Source of the DNA: Carallia brachiata
Lineage: Eukaryota; Streptophyta; Magnoliopsida; Malpighiales; Rhizophoraceae
NCBI GenBank assembly: GCA_021464245.1
Contig: JADCRB010000028.1
Span: 2,939,553-3,003,552, forward strand
Direction of reading: 5' to 3'
DNA length: 64,000 nucleotides
Positions 1 through 9,839 of this stretch are shown here, one piece after another. A model generated the notes under the pieces. It was not told the DNA's origin, searched no databases, and saw nothing but the letters and a program-made list of their open reading frames with translations. Positions within the stretch are counted from its first letter, which is position 1; each line of letters opens with the position of its first letter. The position numbers and the translations under genes are program-made.

Positions 1-1209
1 TTGAACACTTATTAGAGGGAATTGAATGCATTTAAAACCCAAAAGGTGTTGGAAATGGTTTTTGCATTGAAATTAAAGGTTTTTGTAAGCATTTATACTT
101 CATTTAAATTAATTTGGGTTAATTAAGCCATTAAAATGTAAGAAAATCACTTATTTGCAAGAAATGAAGTAATTTAGCCTCTTTATATCGTGACACAAAT
201 GGTCTTATGCAACTAATAAATGCAAATTACGATCAATTGAACACTTATTAGATTGAATTGAATGCATTTAACACCCCAAAAGGTGATGGAAATGTTTTTG
301 CGTTGAAATTAAAGGTTTTTTAAGCATTATACTTCATTTAAGTTTAATTTGGGTGAAATGAGCCATTAAATCCAAGAAAATCACCCATTTACAAGAAATA
401 ATGTGATTTATTCTCTTTATCCTTACCACAAATGGTCTTATGGAGCTAATAAATGCAAACTATGATCAATTGCACACTTATTAGAGAGAATTGAATGCAT
501 TTAATACCCCAAAAGGTGTTAGAAATGGTTTTTTGCATTGAAATTAAAGGTTTTTTTAAGAATTTAAACTTCATTCAAGTTTAATTTGGGTTAAATAAGC
601 CATTAAAATGCAAGAAAATCACTTATTTGCATGAAATGAACTAATTTAGCATCTTTATTAATGACACAAATGGTCTTATGCAACTATAAATGCAAATTAT
701 GATCAATTGCACACTTATTAGAGGGAATTGAATGCATTTAACGCCCCAAAAGGTGTTGGAAATGGTTTTTGCATTGAAATTAAAGGTTTTTTTAAGCATT
801 TAAACTTCATTTAAGTTTAATTTGGGTTAAATAACCCATTAAAGTGCAAGAAAATCACTTATTAGCGAGAAATGAAGTAATTTGCATCTTTATACGTGAC
901 ACAAATGGTCTTCTGCAACTAATAAATGCAAATATGATCAATTGCACACTTATTAGGGGAATTGAATGCATTTAACACCCCAAAAGGTGTTGGAAATGGT
1001 TTTTGCATTGAAATTAAAGGTGTTTGTAAGTATTTATACTTCATTTAAGTTTAATTTGGGTTAATTAAGCCATTAAAATGTAAGAAAATCACTTATTTGC
1101 AAGAAATGAAGTAATTTAGCCTCTTTATATCGTGACACAAATAGTCTTATGCAACAAATAAATGCAAATTACGATCATTGAACACTTATTAGAGAGAATT
1201 AAATGCATT
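1..1209 (+). repeat. 237-bp satellite, mixed monomers
   Basis: About five head-to-tail monomers. The anchor TTG before CACACTTATTAG falls near 1, 237, 470 and 707, giving spacings of 236, 233 and 237. Individual monomers differ in variant motifs (for example GGTGATGG with GCGTTG near 280-300, and CTTACCACAAATGG near 422). I see no gene. The segment ends out of monomer phase at the single N at 1210. Confidence 0.96.
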
Positions 1210-1210
1210 N
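1210..1210. other. Single-N assembly join, phase broken
   Basis: One N. The base before it lies near monomer position 19 (end of GAATTAAATGCATT) and the base after it near position 162 (CATCTTTATACGTGAC). The two sides are out of register by about 140 bp, so this is a join of unknown true length, not a miscalled base. Confidence 0.8.
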
Positions 1211-4200
1211 CATCTTTATACGTGACACAAATGGTCTTCTGCACTAATAAATGCAAATTATGATCAATTGCACACTTATTAGAGGGAATTGAATGCATTT
1301 AACACCCCAAAAGGTGATGGAAATGGTTTTGCGTTGAAATTAAAGGTTTTTGTAAGCATTATACTTTATTTAAGTTTAACTTGGTGAAATGAGCCATTAA
1401 AATCCAAGAAAATCACCCATTTACAAGAAATAATGTGATTATTCTCTTTATTCTTACCACAAATGGTCTTATGGAGCAAATAATGCAAACTATGATCAAT
1501 TGCACACTTATTAGAGAGAATTGGATGCAAAAACACCCCACAAGGTGTTTAGAAATGGTTTTGCTTTGAAATTAAAGGACTTTGTAAATTTTTTATCCTC
1601 CATTTAAGTTTAATTTGGGTTTTAAATAAGCCATTTAAACTGCAAGAAAATCACTTATTAGCGAGAAATGAAGTAATTTTGCATCTTTATACGTGACACA
1701 AATGGTCTTCTGCAACTAATAAATGCACATTATTATCAATTGCACACTTATTAGAGGGAATTGAATGCATTTAACACCCCCAAAGGTGTTGCAAATGGTT
1801 TTTGCATTCAAATTAAGGATTTTTGTAAGCATTTATCCTTAATTTAAGTTTAATTTGGGTTAAACAAGTCATTAAAAAGTAAGAAAATCACTCATTTGCA
1901 AGAAATGAAGTAATTTAGCCTCTTTATTCATGACACAAGTGGTCTTATGCAACCAATAAATGCAAATTATGATAAATTAAACACTTATTAGAGGGAATTA
2001 AATGCATTTAACACCCCCAAGAGGTGTGGTTGGAATGGTTTTTTACATTGAAATTAAAGGTTTTTGTAAGCATTTATACTTCATTTAAGTTAATTTGGAT
2101 TAAATAAGCCATTAAAATGTAAGAAAATCACTTATTTGCAAGAAAAATGAAGTAATTAGCCTCTTTATTCGTGACAAATGGTTTTACGCAACCAATAAAT
2201 GCAAACTATGATCAATTGCACACTTATTAGAGGGAATTGAATGCATTTAACACCCCAAAAGGTGATGGAAATGGTTTTTGCGTTGAAATTAAAGGTTTTT
2301 GTAAGCATTTATACTTCATTTAAGTTTCATTTGGGTTAAATAAGCCATTAAAGTGCAAGAAACTTATGATCAATTAAACACTTATTAGAGGGAATTAAAT
2401 GCATTTAACACCCCAAGATGTGTTGGAAATGGTTTTTGCATTGAAATTAAAGGTTTTTGTAAGCATTTATACTTCATTTAAGTTTAATTTGGGTTAAATA
2501 AGCCATTAAAGTGCAAGAAAATCACTTATTAGCGAGAAATGAAGTAATTTTGCATCTTTATACGTGACACAAATGGTCTTCTGCAACTAATAAATGCAAA
2601 TTATGATCAATTGCACACTTATTAGAGGGAATTGAATGCATTTAACACCCCAAAAGGTGATGGAAATGGTTTTTGCGTTGAAATTAAAGGTTTTTGTAAG
2701 CATTTATACTTTATTTAAGTTTAACTTGGGTGAAATGAGCCATTAAAATCCAAGAAAATCACCCATTTACAAGAAATAATGTGATTTATTCTCTTTATTC
2801 TTACCACAAATGGTCTTATGGAGCAAATAAATGCAAACTATGATCAATTGCACACTTATTAGAGAGAATTGGATGCATTTAACACCCCACAAGGTGTTAG
2901 AAATGGTTTTTGCTTTGAAATTAAAGGACTTTGTAAATTTTTATCCTCCATTTAAGTTTAATTTGGGTTAAATAAGCCATTAAACTGCAAGAAAATCACT
3001 TATTAGCGAGAAATGAAGTAATTTTGCATCTTTATACGTGACACAAATGGTCTTCTGCAACTAATAAATGCACATTATTATCAATTGCACACTTATTAAG
3101 GGAATTGAATGCATTTAACACCCCCAAAGGTGTGCAAATGGTTTTTGCATTCAAATTAAGGATTTTTGTAAGCATTATCCTTAATTTAAGTTTAATTTGG
3201 GTTAAACAAGTCATTAAAAGTAAGAAAATCACTCATTTGCAAGAAATGAAGTAATTTAGCCTCTTTATTTCATGACACAAGTGGTCTTATGCAACCAATA
3301 AATGCAAATTTGATAAATTAAACACTTATTAGAGGGAATTAAATGCATTTAACACCCAGAGGTGTTGGAAATGGTTTTTTAAATTGAAATTAAAGGTTTT
3401 TGTAGCATTTATACTTCATTTAAGTTTAATTTGGATTAAATAAGCCATTAAAATGTAAGAAAATCACTTATTTGCAAGAAATGAAGTAATTTAGCCTCTT
3501 TATTCGTGACACAAATGGTTTTACGCAACCAATAAATGCAAACTATGATCAATTGCACACTTATTAGAGGGAATTGAATGCATTTAACACCCCAAAGTGA
3601 TGGAAATGGTTTTTGCGTTGAAAATAAAGGTTTTTGTAAGCATTTATACTTCATTTAAGTTTCATTTGGGTTAAATAAGCCATTAAAGTGCAAGAAAATT
3701 ATGATCAATTAAACACTTATTAGAGGGAATTAAATGCATTTAACACCCCAAGATGTGTTGGAAATGGTTTTTGCATTGAAATTAAAGGTTTTTGTAAGCA
3801 TTTGTACTTCATTTAAGTTTAATTTGGGTAAAATAAGCCATTAAGTGCAAGAAAATCACTTATTAGCGAGAAATGAGTATAATTTGCATCTTATACGTGA
3901 CACAATGGTCTTCTGCAACTAATAAATGCAAATTATGATCAATTGCACACTATTAGAGGGAATTGAATGCATTTAACCCCCAAAAGGTGATGGAAATGGT
4001 TTTTGCGTTGAAATTAAAGGTTTTTGTACGCATTTATACTTTATTTAAGTTTAACTTGGGTGAAATGAGCATTAAATCCAAGAAAATCACCCATTTACAA
4101 GAAATAATGTGATTTATTCTCTTTATTCTTACCACAAATGGTCTTATGGAGCAAATAAATGCACTATGATCAATTGCACACTTATTAGAGAGAATTGGAT

Positions 4201-5052
4201 GCATTTAACACCCCACAAGGTGTTAGAAATGGTTTTTGCTTTGAAATTAAAGGACTTTGTAAATTTTTATCCTCCATTTAAGTTAATTGGGTTAATAAGC
4301 CATTAAACTGCAAGAAAATCACTTATTAGCGAGAGATGAAGTAATTTTGCATCTTTATACGTGACACAAATGGTCTTCTGCAACTAATAAAATGCACATT
4401 ATTATCAATTGCACACTATTAGAGGAATTGAATGCATTTAACACCCCCAAAGGTGTTGCAATGGTTTTTTGCATTCAAATTAAGGATTTTTGTAAGCATT
4501 TATCCTTAATTTTAAGTTTTTGGGTTAAAAAGTCATTAAAAAGTAAGAAAAATCACTCATTTGCAAGAAATGAAGTAATTTAGCCTCTTTATTCATGACA
4601 CAAGTGGTCTTATGCAACCAATAAATGCAAATTATGATAAATTAAACACTTATTAGAGGGAATTAAATGCATTTAACACCCCAAGAGGTGTTGGAAATGG
4701 TTTTTACATTGAAATTAAAGGTTTTTGTAAGCATTTATACTTCATTTAAGTTTAATTTGGATTAAATAAGCCATTAAAATGTAAGAAAATCACTTATTTG
4801 CAAGAAATGAAGTAATTTAGCCTCTTTATTCGTGACACAATTGGTTTTACGCAACCAATAATGCAAACTATGATCAATGCACACTTATTAGAGGGAATTG
4901 AATGCATTTAACACCCCAAAAGGTGATGGGAAATGGTTTTTGTGTTGAAATTAAAGTTTTTGTAAGCATTTATACTTCTTTAAGTTTCATTTGGGTTAAA
5001 TAAGCCATTAAGTGCAAGAAAATCACTTATAGCGAGAAATGAAGTAATTTTG
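1211..5052 (+). repeat. Higher-order repeat of ~1.33 kb, three copies
   Basis: The same ordered series of monomer variants starts at CATCTTTATACGTGAC at 1211, 2553 and 3887 (steps 1342 and 1334). The third copy ends near 5053 and is shorter (about 1166 bp). The series runs through the GGTGATGG/GCGTTG type, the CTTACCAC type, the CACCCCCAAAGGTG type and the ATTAAATGC type. In copies 1 and 2 one monomer carries an internal deletion of roughly 80 bp (near 2360 and 3697); copy 3 lacks that short monomer. No coding content. Confidence 0.88.
2340..2385 (+). repeat. Internally deleted monomer junction (copy 1)
   Basis: GTGCAAGAA runs straight into ACTTATGATCAATTAAACAC, skipping the AATCACTTATTAGCG... 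to AATGCAA part of the monomer (about 80 bp). The same skip recurs at 3687-3715 in the next HOR copy, so it existed before the HOR was duplicated. The deletion end points share GCAA-type microhomology. Confidence 0.75.
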
Positions 5053-7499
5053 CATCTTTATACGTGACACAAATGGTCTTCTGCAACTAATAAATGCAAA
5101 TTATGATCAATTGAACACTTATTAGGGAATTGAATGCATTTAACACCCCAAAAGGTGTTGGAAATGGTTTTGCATTGAAATTAAAGGTTTTGTAAGCATT
5201 TAACTTCATTTAAGTTTAATTTGGGTTAATTAAGCCATTAAAATGTAAGAAAATCACTTATTTGCAGAAATACAGTAATTTCGCCCTTTATTCGTGACAT
5301 AAATGGTTTTACACAACCAATAAATGCAAACTATGATCATTGCCACTTCTTATTATTGAATGCCTTTAACCCCCAAAAGGTGATGGAAATGGTTTTTGCG
5401 TTGAAATTAAAGGTTTTTGTAAGCATTTATACTTCATTTAAGTTTAATTTGGGTGAAATGAGCCATTAAAATCCAAGAAAATCGCCCATTTACAAGAAAT
5501 AATGTGATTTATTCTCTTTATTTTTACCACAAATGGTCTTATGGAGAAAATAAATGCAAACTATGATCAATTGCACACTTATTAGAGGGAATTGAATGCA
5601 TTGAACACCCCACAAGGTGTTAGAAGTGGTTTTTGCATTGAAATTAAAGGACTTTGTATGTATTTATCATTCATTTAAGTTTAATTTGGGTTAAATAAGC
5701 CATTAAAATGTAAGAAAATCACTTATTTGCAAGAAAAGAAGTGATTTAACATCTTTATTTGTGCCACAAATGGTTTTATGTAACTATCAAAACCAAATCA
5801 TGATCAATTGCACACTTATTAGAGAGAATTGAATGCATTTAACGCGCCAAAAGGTGTTGGAAATGATTTTTGTATTGAAATTAAAGGTTTTTGTAAGCAT
5901 TTATACTTCATTTAAGTTTAATTTGGGTGAAATAAGCCATTAAAATGTAAGAAAATTACTCATTTGTAAGAAATAAAGTGATTTAGCCTCTTTATTAATG
6001 ACACAAATGGTCTTATGCAACTAATAAATGCAAATTATGATCAATTGCACACTTATTAGAGGGAATTGGAATGCTTAATATTTAACGCACAAAAGGTGTT
6101 GGAAATGGTTTTTGCATTGAAATTAAAGGTTTTTGTAAGCATTTATCCTTAATTTAAGTTTAATTTGGGGTAAATAAGTCATTAAAAAGTTAGAAAATCA
6201 CTCATTTGCAAGAAATGATGTGATTTAGCCTCTTTATTCTGATACAAGTGGTCTTATGCAACCAATAAATGCAAATTATAATCAATAAACACTTATTAGA
6301 CTGAAGTAAGTATGCATTAACACCCCAAGAGGGTGTTGGAAATGGTTTTTGCATTGAAATTAAAGGTTTTTGTAAGCATTTATACTTCATTTAAGTTTAA
6401 TTTGGGATAAAATAAGCCATTAAAGTGCAAGAAAATCACTTATTAGCGAGAAGAAATGAAGTAATTTTGCATCTTTATACGTGACACAAATGGTCTTCTG
6501 CAACTAATAAATGCGAATTATGATCAATTGCACACTTATTAGAGAGAATTGAATGCATTTAACACCCCAAAAGGTGATGAAAATGGTTTTTGCGTTGAAA
6601 TTAAAGGTTTTTGTAAGCATTTATACTTCATTTAAGTTTAACTTGGGTGAAATGAGCCATTAAAATCCAAGAAAATCACCCATTTACAAGAAATAATGTG
6701 ATTTATTCTCTTTATTCTTACCACAAATGGTCTTCTGCAACTAATAAATGCACATTATGATCAATTGCACACCTATTAGAGGGAATTGAATGCATTTAAC
6801 ACCCCCAAAGGTGTTGCAAATGGTTTTTGCATTGAAATTAAGGATTTTTAAGCATTTATCCTTAATTTAAGTTTAATTTGGGTTAAACAAGTCATTAAAA
6901 AGTAAGAAAAATCACTCATTTGCAAGAAATGAAGTAATTTAGCCTCTTTATTCATGCACAAGTGTCTTATGCAACCAATAAATGCAAATTATGATCAATT
7001 AAACACTTATTAGAGGGAATTAAATGCATTTAACACCCAAGAGGTGTTGGAAATGGTTTTTGCATTGAAATTAAAGGTTTTTGTAAGCATTTATACTTCA
7101 TGTAAGTTTAATTTGGATTAATAAGCCATTAAATGTAAGAAAATCACTTTTGCAAGAAATGAAGTAATTTAGCCTCTTTATTCGTGACACAAATGGTTTT
7201 ACGCAACCAATAAATGCAAACTATGATCAATTGCACACTTATTAGAGGGAATTGAATGCATTTAACACCCCAAAAGGTGATGGAAATGGTTTTTGCGTTG
7301 AAATTAAAGGTTTTTGTAAGCATTTATACTTCATTTAAGTTTCATTTGGGTTAAATAAGCCATTAAAGTGCCAGAAAATCACTTATAAGTGAGAAATGAA
7401 GTAATTTTGCATCTTTATACGTGACACAAATGGTTTCTGCAACTAATAAATGCAAATTATGATCAATTGCACACTTATTAGAGGGAATTTGATGAGAAC
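5053..7499 (+). repeat. 237-bp satellite, mixed monomers before the insertion
   Basis: About ten monomers with no repeated order that I can see. A rare variant at 5752-5800 (GTGCCACAAATGGTTTTATG followed by TAACTATCAAAACC) also occurs at 22711-22765. The last monomer is cut at 7499 by the retroelement; its GAATT (7495-7499) is the left target duplication. No coding content. Confidence 0.95.
7495..7499. repeat. Left target-site duplication, GAATT
   Basis: GAATT lies directly outside the left TGATG terminus and is repeated at 9840-9844 outside the right terminus. Intact monomers read GAGG-GAATT-GAATGC, so exactly one extra GAATT has been added. That is the 5-bp duplication expected from an LTR-element integrase. 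Confidence 0.92.
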
Positions 7500-8306
7500 C
7501 CCGCGGATAGCACATAAAGACCCAACGCCTATAGGGAGACGCGAACCCCACGGATACACCGAAAGACCCACGAACGAGATTGAAATCACAACCCAAGGAA
7601 AGCCAAGTCAGGTTTGAAGGAACCTTGACCCAACGTCTATATAGAGACGCGAACCAAAGGTATAAGAGAAGGATATAGTCGCCACACCCTAGAAAAGAAA
7701 GAAGGAGGGTGATAAGACTTGGGTTGAACGCCACAAGGAGGTCTCCTTGATAAGTTCGGTAAAAGAATTTTGAAACTCTAAAGAACGATTGTTCTCAAAT
7801 CATAATTCATCAAAATTATTCCATGCTTAAAATAAAAGTCTTACAAGCCTTTTATAGGCAAACCCAAATAGTGAGGGTTTTAAACCTACTAAGCTTAGAA
7901 AACCTACTAAGACTAAAAAACCAAGTTCCTACACAAATAAGGAAAACCTAATTCAACTAGAAACTTGAAAATTAAAACTAATTCCTACTTGCAAACGGAT
8001 TGGGCTTAAATAAAACATTGTTTGGCCCAAAACAACAATTAAAACTCTAAGCTAAACAATCCAAATCAGTCCCACAAATAGTCTTGTATGCATTAGGCCC
8101 AAATAATTCTTGTTGGCCCAATCTTCCTCAATTTGGTTAACACTCCTCTTCTTGCACTTGGATCACATTGATGTAGACTTGTAGGACCTCCAATCTTCAT
8201 TGCTTGCTCCACAAGTAAAGCACGTTTCTTGCTCTCCAAGGAAAGTCCACTGAGCCATAAAATCACACCAAATCATGTAGTGAGGGTGCTAGCCAGACTC
8301 ACATCA
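7500..8306 (-). mobile_element. Left LTR, minus orientation (807 bp)
   Basis: Read on the minus strand, it starts TGATGTGAGTCTGG at 8306 and ends in CTCATCA at 7500, with TG...CA ends and TGATG/CATCA terminal inverted repeats. Reading by eye I count roughly 20-25 differences from the right LTR. The first ~230 bases (U3 start) are identical and most differences fall towards the U5 end, including a G-to-T change five bases inside the terminus. A TATA box lies at 7850-7856. Transcription from it would run leftward into the satellite. Confidence 0.9.
7850..7856 (-). promoter_or_regulatory. TATA box of left LTR
   Basis: TATAAAA on the minus strand within GCCTATAAAAGGC, about 450 bp into the LTR from its U3 end. 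It is conserved in the inverted partner at 9475-9481. This is the expected place for a retrotransposon core promoter; activity is not shown by sequence. Confidence 0.6.
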
Positions 8307-8320
8307 TTCCCCCTTTCTTC
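8307..8320 (-). promoter_or_regulatory. Polypurine tract next to left LTR
   Basis: On the minus strand a 14-base all-purine run (GAAGAAAGGGGGAA) abuts the TGATG start of the LTR. This is the plus-strand primer site for reverse transcription in LTR elements. It also encodes part of the pol tail, so coding and priming signals overlap. Confidence 0.85.
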
Positions 8321-8590
8321 AAAAAGATTTGTCCTCAAATCTTGCTGTCGTTCTACTTCAAAACCTGGAGGAATGTCTTGAGCTACAAGGAATTGATGTT
8401 TCCCATGCCAAAGAAATAGATACTTAGAGTATTTTGATGCCTTCACCGCAAAGCAAAATCTCCTCTTTTGAATTGCCACCAAGCGATCAAACAAAGAATA
8501 TGAGCTAAGGTGGTTCAGCACTTGATCTGCAATGACAAAATCAACATGAGTAGACACATTAAGCATAGAATCAACAAAATCCATTGGTTG

Positions 8591-8742
8591 TGGTGTAGTT
8601 GAACTGAATGGTAGCTCTATAGTAGGGCATTTTGCTAACTCTCCACCATCTACTAATTCAACTTCATGCACGGATTCCACATCCAATTCACAATCTTCCA
8701 CAAGTTGAAGCTTATGGCCTTTAAATTCACATTCTACAACAT
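8591..8742 (-). other. Spacer (loop) of the retroelement palindrome
   Basis: These 152 bp occur once and separate the inverted arms. On the minus strand the spacer continues the left arm's pol frame without interruption, so it is genuine upstream pol sequence and not filler. Its outer edges are an 8-bp inverted microhomology: ATTGGTTG at 8583-8590 and CAACCAAT at 8743-8750. This is the geometry expected for a loop left by a snapped-back cDNA strand. Confidence 0.85.
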
Positions 8743-9059
8743 CAACCAATGGATTTTGTTGATTCTATGCTTAATGTGTCTACTCATGTTGATTTTGTCA
8801 TGTAGATCAAGTGCTGAACCACCTTAGCTCATATTCTTTGTTTGATCGCTTGGTGGTAATTCAAAAGAGGAGATTTTGCTTTGCGGTGAAGGCATCAAAA
8901 TACTCTAAGTATCTATTTCTTTGGCATGGGAGACATCAATTCCTTGTAGCTCAAGACATTCCTCCAGGTTTTGAAGTAGAACGACAGCAAGATTTGAGGA
9001 CAAATCTTTTTGAAGAAAGGGGGAATGATGTGAGTCTGGCTAGCACCCTCACTACATGA
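8743..9059 (+). pseudogene. Ty3/gypsy-like pol, C-terminal fragment (right arm)
   Basis: Inverted copy of the left-arm fragment, starting at the microhomology CAACCAAT. Compared with 8307-8590 it has lost one T and gained a C-to-T change near 8800 (CATTGCAG became CATGTAG), which shifts the frame and creates a TAG stop. Past that point the frame is open from about 8811 to TGA at 9057-9059, carrying the same LFLWHG, DIPPGFEVE and DLRTNLFEE segments. Two further substitutions are visible (GGCAATT to GGTAATT, GGGAAAC to GGGAGAC). It cannot encode a functional product. Confidence 0.75.
9012..9025 (+). promoter_or_regulatory. Polypurine tract next to right LTR
   Basis: GAAGAAAGGGGGAA directly precedes the LTR start TGATGTGAG at 9026. 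It is identical to the left copy. It fixes the LTR boundary and confirms that LTR 9026-9839 is in 3'-LTR position relative to the right-arm pol fragment. Confidence 0.87.
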
Positions 9060-9450
9060 TTTGGTGTGATTTTATGGCTCAGTGGACTTTCCTTGGAGAG
9101 CAAGAAACGTGCTTTACTTGTGGAGCAAGCAATGAAGATTGGAGGTCCTACAAGTCTACATCAATGTGATCCAAGTGCAAGAAGAGGAGTGTTAACCAAA
9201 TTGAGGAAGATTGGGCCAACAAGAATTATTTGGGCCTAATGCATACAAGACTATTTGTGGACTGATTTGGATTGTTTAGCTTATAGTTTTAATTGTTGTT
9301 TTGGGCCAAACAATGTTTTATTTAAGCCCAATCCGTTTGCAAGTAGGAATTAGTTTTAATTTTCAAGTTTCTAGTTGAATTAGGTTTTCCTTATTTGTGT
9401 AGGAACTTGGTTTTTTAATCTTAGTAGGTTTTCTAAGCTTATTAGGTTTA

Positions 9451-9459
9451 AAACCCTAA
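9451..9459 (+). promoter_or_regulatory. Telobox-like AAACCCTAA upstream of TATA
   Basis: AAACCCTAA ends 15 bp before the TATA box. The telobox is a known motif in plant promoters. In the left LTR the same site reads AAACCCTCA, so the motif has been lost or was never complete there. A chance match is possible in AT-rich DNA. Confidence 0.4.
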
Positions 9460-9474
9460 CTATTTGGGTTTGCC

Positions 9475-9481
9475 TATAAAA
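9475..9481 (+). promoter_or_regulatory. TATA box of right LTR
   Basis: TATAAAA inside GCCTATAAAAGGC, conserved with the left LTR. Initiation would be expected about 30 bp downstream, leaving roughly 330 bp of R-U5 before the element ends. Confidence 0.62.
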
Positions 9482-9759
9482 GGCTTGTAAGACTTTTATT
9501 TTAAGCATGGAAGAATTTTGATGAATTATGATTTGAGAACAATCGTTCTTTAGAGTTTCAAAATTCTTTTACCGAACTTATCAAGGATACCTCCTTGTGC
9601 CGTTCAACCTAGACTTATCACCCTCCTTCTTCCTTTTCTAGGGTGTGGCGTCTACAAATCTTCTTATACCTTTGGTTTGCGTCTCCATATAGACGTTGGG
9701 TCAAGGTTCCTTCAAACCTGACTTGGCTTTCCTTGGGTTGTGATTTCAATCTCGTTCGT

Positions 9760-9838
9760 GGGTCTTTCGGTGTATCCGTGGGGTTCGCATCTCCCTATAG
9801 GCGTTGGGTCTTTCGGTGCTATCCGCGGGGTTCGCATC
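9760..9838 (+). repeat. Degenerate tandem repeat in U5 (46-47 bp)
   Basis: GGGTCTTTCGGTG begins at 9760 and again at 9806, each followed by an ATCCG(T/C)GGGGTTCGCATC-type ending at 9791 and 9838. The second unit supplies the CATCA terminus. The left LTR holds the same duplication in reverse with changes (TTTATGTGC for TTTCGGTGC in the outer unit). Confidence 0.8.
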
Positions 9839-9839
9839 A

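Larger units (their letters stand above)
8273..8749 (-). pseudogene. Ty3/gypsy-like pol, C-terminal fragment (left arm)
   Basis: About 158 codons are open on the minus strand, with no true start: the frame simply enters from the fold-back junction. The N-terminal third (spacer 8591-8742) is acidic and rich in valine and glutamate. After it come the segment YLFLWHG, then QDIPPGFEVE, then QDLRTNLFEERGNDVS, and the frame runs about ten codons past the polypurine tract into the LTR before TGA at 8273-8275. An RTN-x-F-x-E-x-G-ND type tail beside the polypurine tract is common at the end of plant Ty3/gypsy polyproteins. No catalytic domain (protease, RT, RNase H or integrase core) is included. It is a remnant, not a gene. 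Confidence 0.75.
7500..9839. mobile_element. Inverted-dimer LTR retroelement derivative (U5 at both ends)
   Basis: This 2340-bp insertion interrupts one satellite monomer. In order it holds an LTR on the minus strand (7500-8306), polypurine tract (8307-8320), a pol 3' fragment on the minus strand, a 152-bp spacer that continues that pol fragment upstream (8591-8742), the same pol fragment on the plus strand (8743-9025), and an LTR on the plus strand (9026-9839). Arms 7500-8590 and 8743-9839 are inverted copies with few differences. A normal element has LTRs in the same orientation; here both outer ends are U5 ends. The 5-bp GAATT duplication shows that it integrated as one unit. No primer-binding site, gag, protease, reverse transcriptase or integrase is present, so it cannot move by itself. 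The pol C-terminal style suggests Ty3/gypsy; that family call is inference. Confidence 0.9.
9026..9839 (+). mobile_element. Right LTR, plus orientation (814 bp)
   Basis: Starts TGATGTGAGTCTGG and ends TTCGCATCA, so TGATG/CATCA form its terminal inverted repeats. It contains GGGCC-rich words in U3, a telobox-like AAACCCTAA at 9451-9459, TATAAAA at 9475-9481, and a degenerate 46-47-bp tandem duplication at the U5 end (from 9760 and 9806). Transcription from its TATA would run rightward out of the element into the satellite at 9840. R/U5 boundaries cannot be set from sequence alone. Confidence 0.91.

Noticed and set aside
4109..4583. Two short plus-strand open frames
   Set aside because: Satellite sequence in indel-rich stretches; not kept in equivalent HOR copies.
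7363..7734. 123-codon open frame on the minus strand across the left LTR end and satellite
   Set aside because: It crosses the insertion junction at 7499/7500, has no recognisable domain, and half of it is satellite. Chance frame.
9451..9459. Telomere repeat tract (AAACCCTAA)
   Set aside because: Only one unit is present, inside an LTR promoter region; there is no tandem telomeric array anywhere in the window.
7500..9839. DNA transposon or foldback element with long terminal inverted repeats
   Set aside because: The inverted arms contain a polypurine tract exactly beside a TG...CA LTR and a pol tail with an RTNLFEE-type ending, and the duplication is 5 bp. These identify LTR-element parts.
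7500..9839. Chimeric foldback read (assembly artefact) as the cause of the palindrome
   Set aside because: The arms differ at about 3% of sites, the spacer is asymmetric, and both outer ends sit at exact LTR termini with a matching 5-bp duplication. A read artefact would give identical arms without a target duplication.
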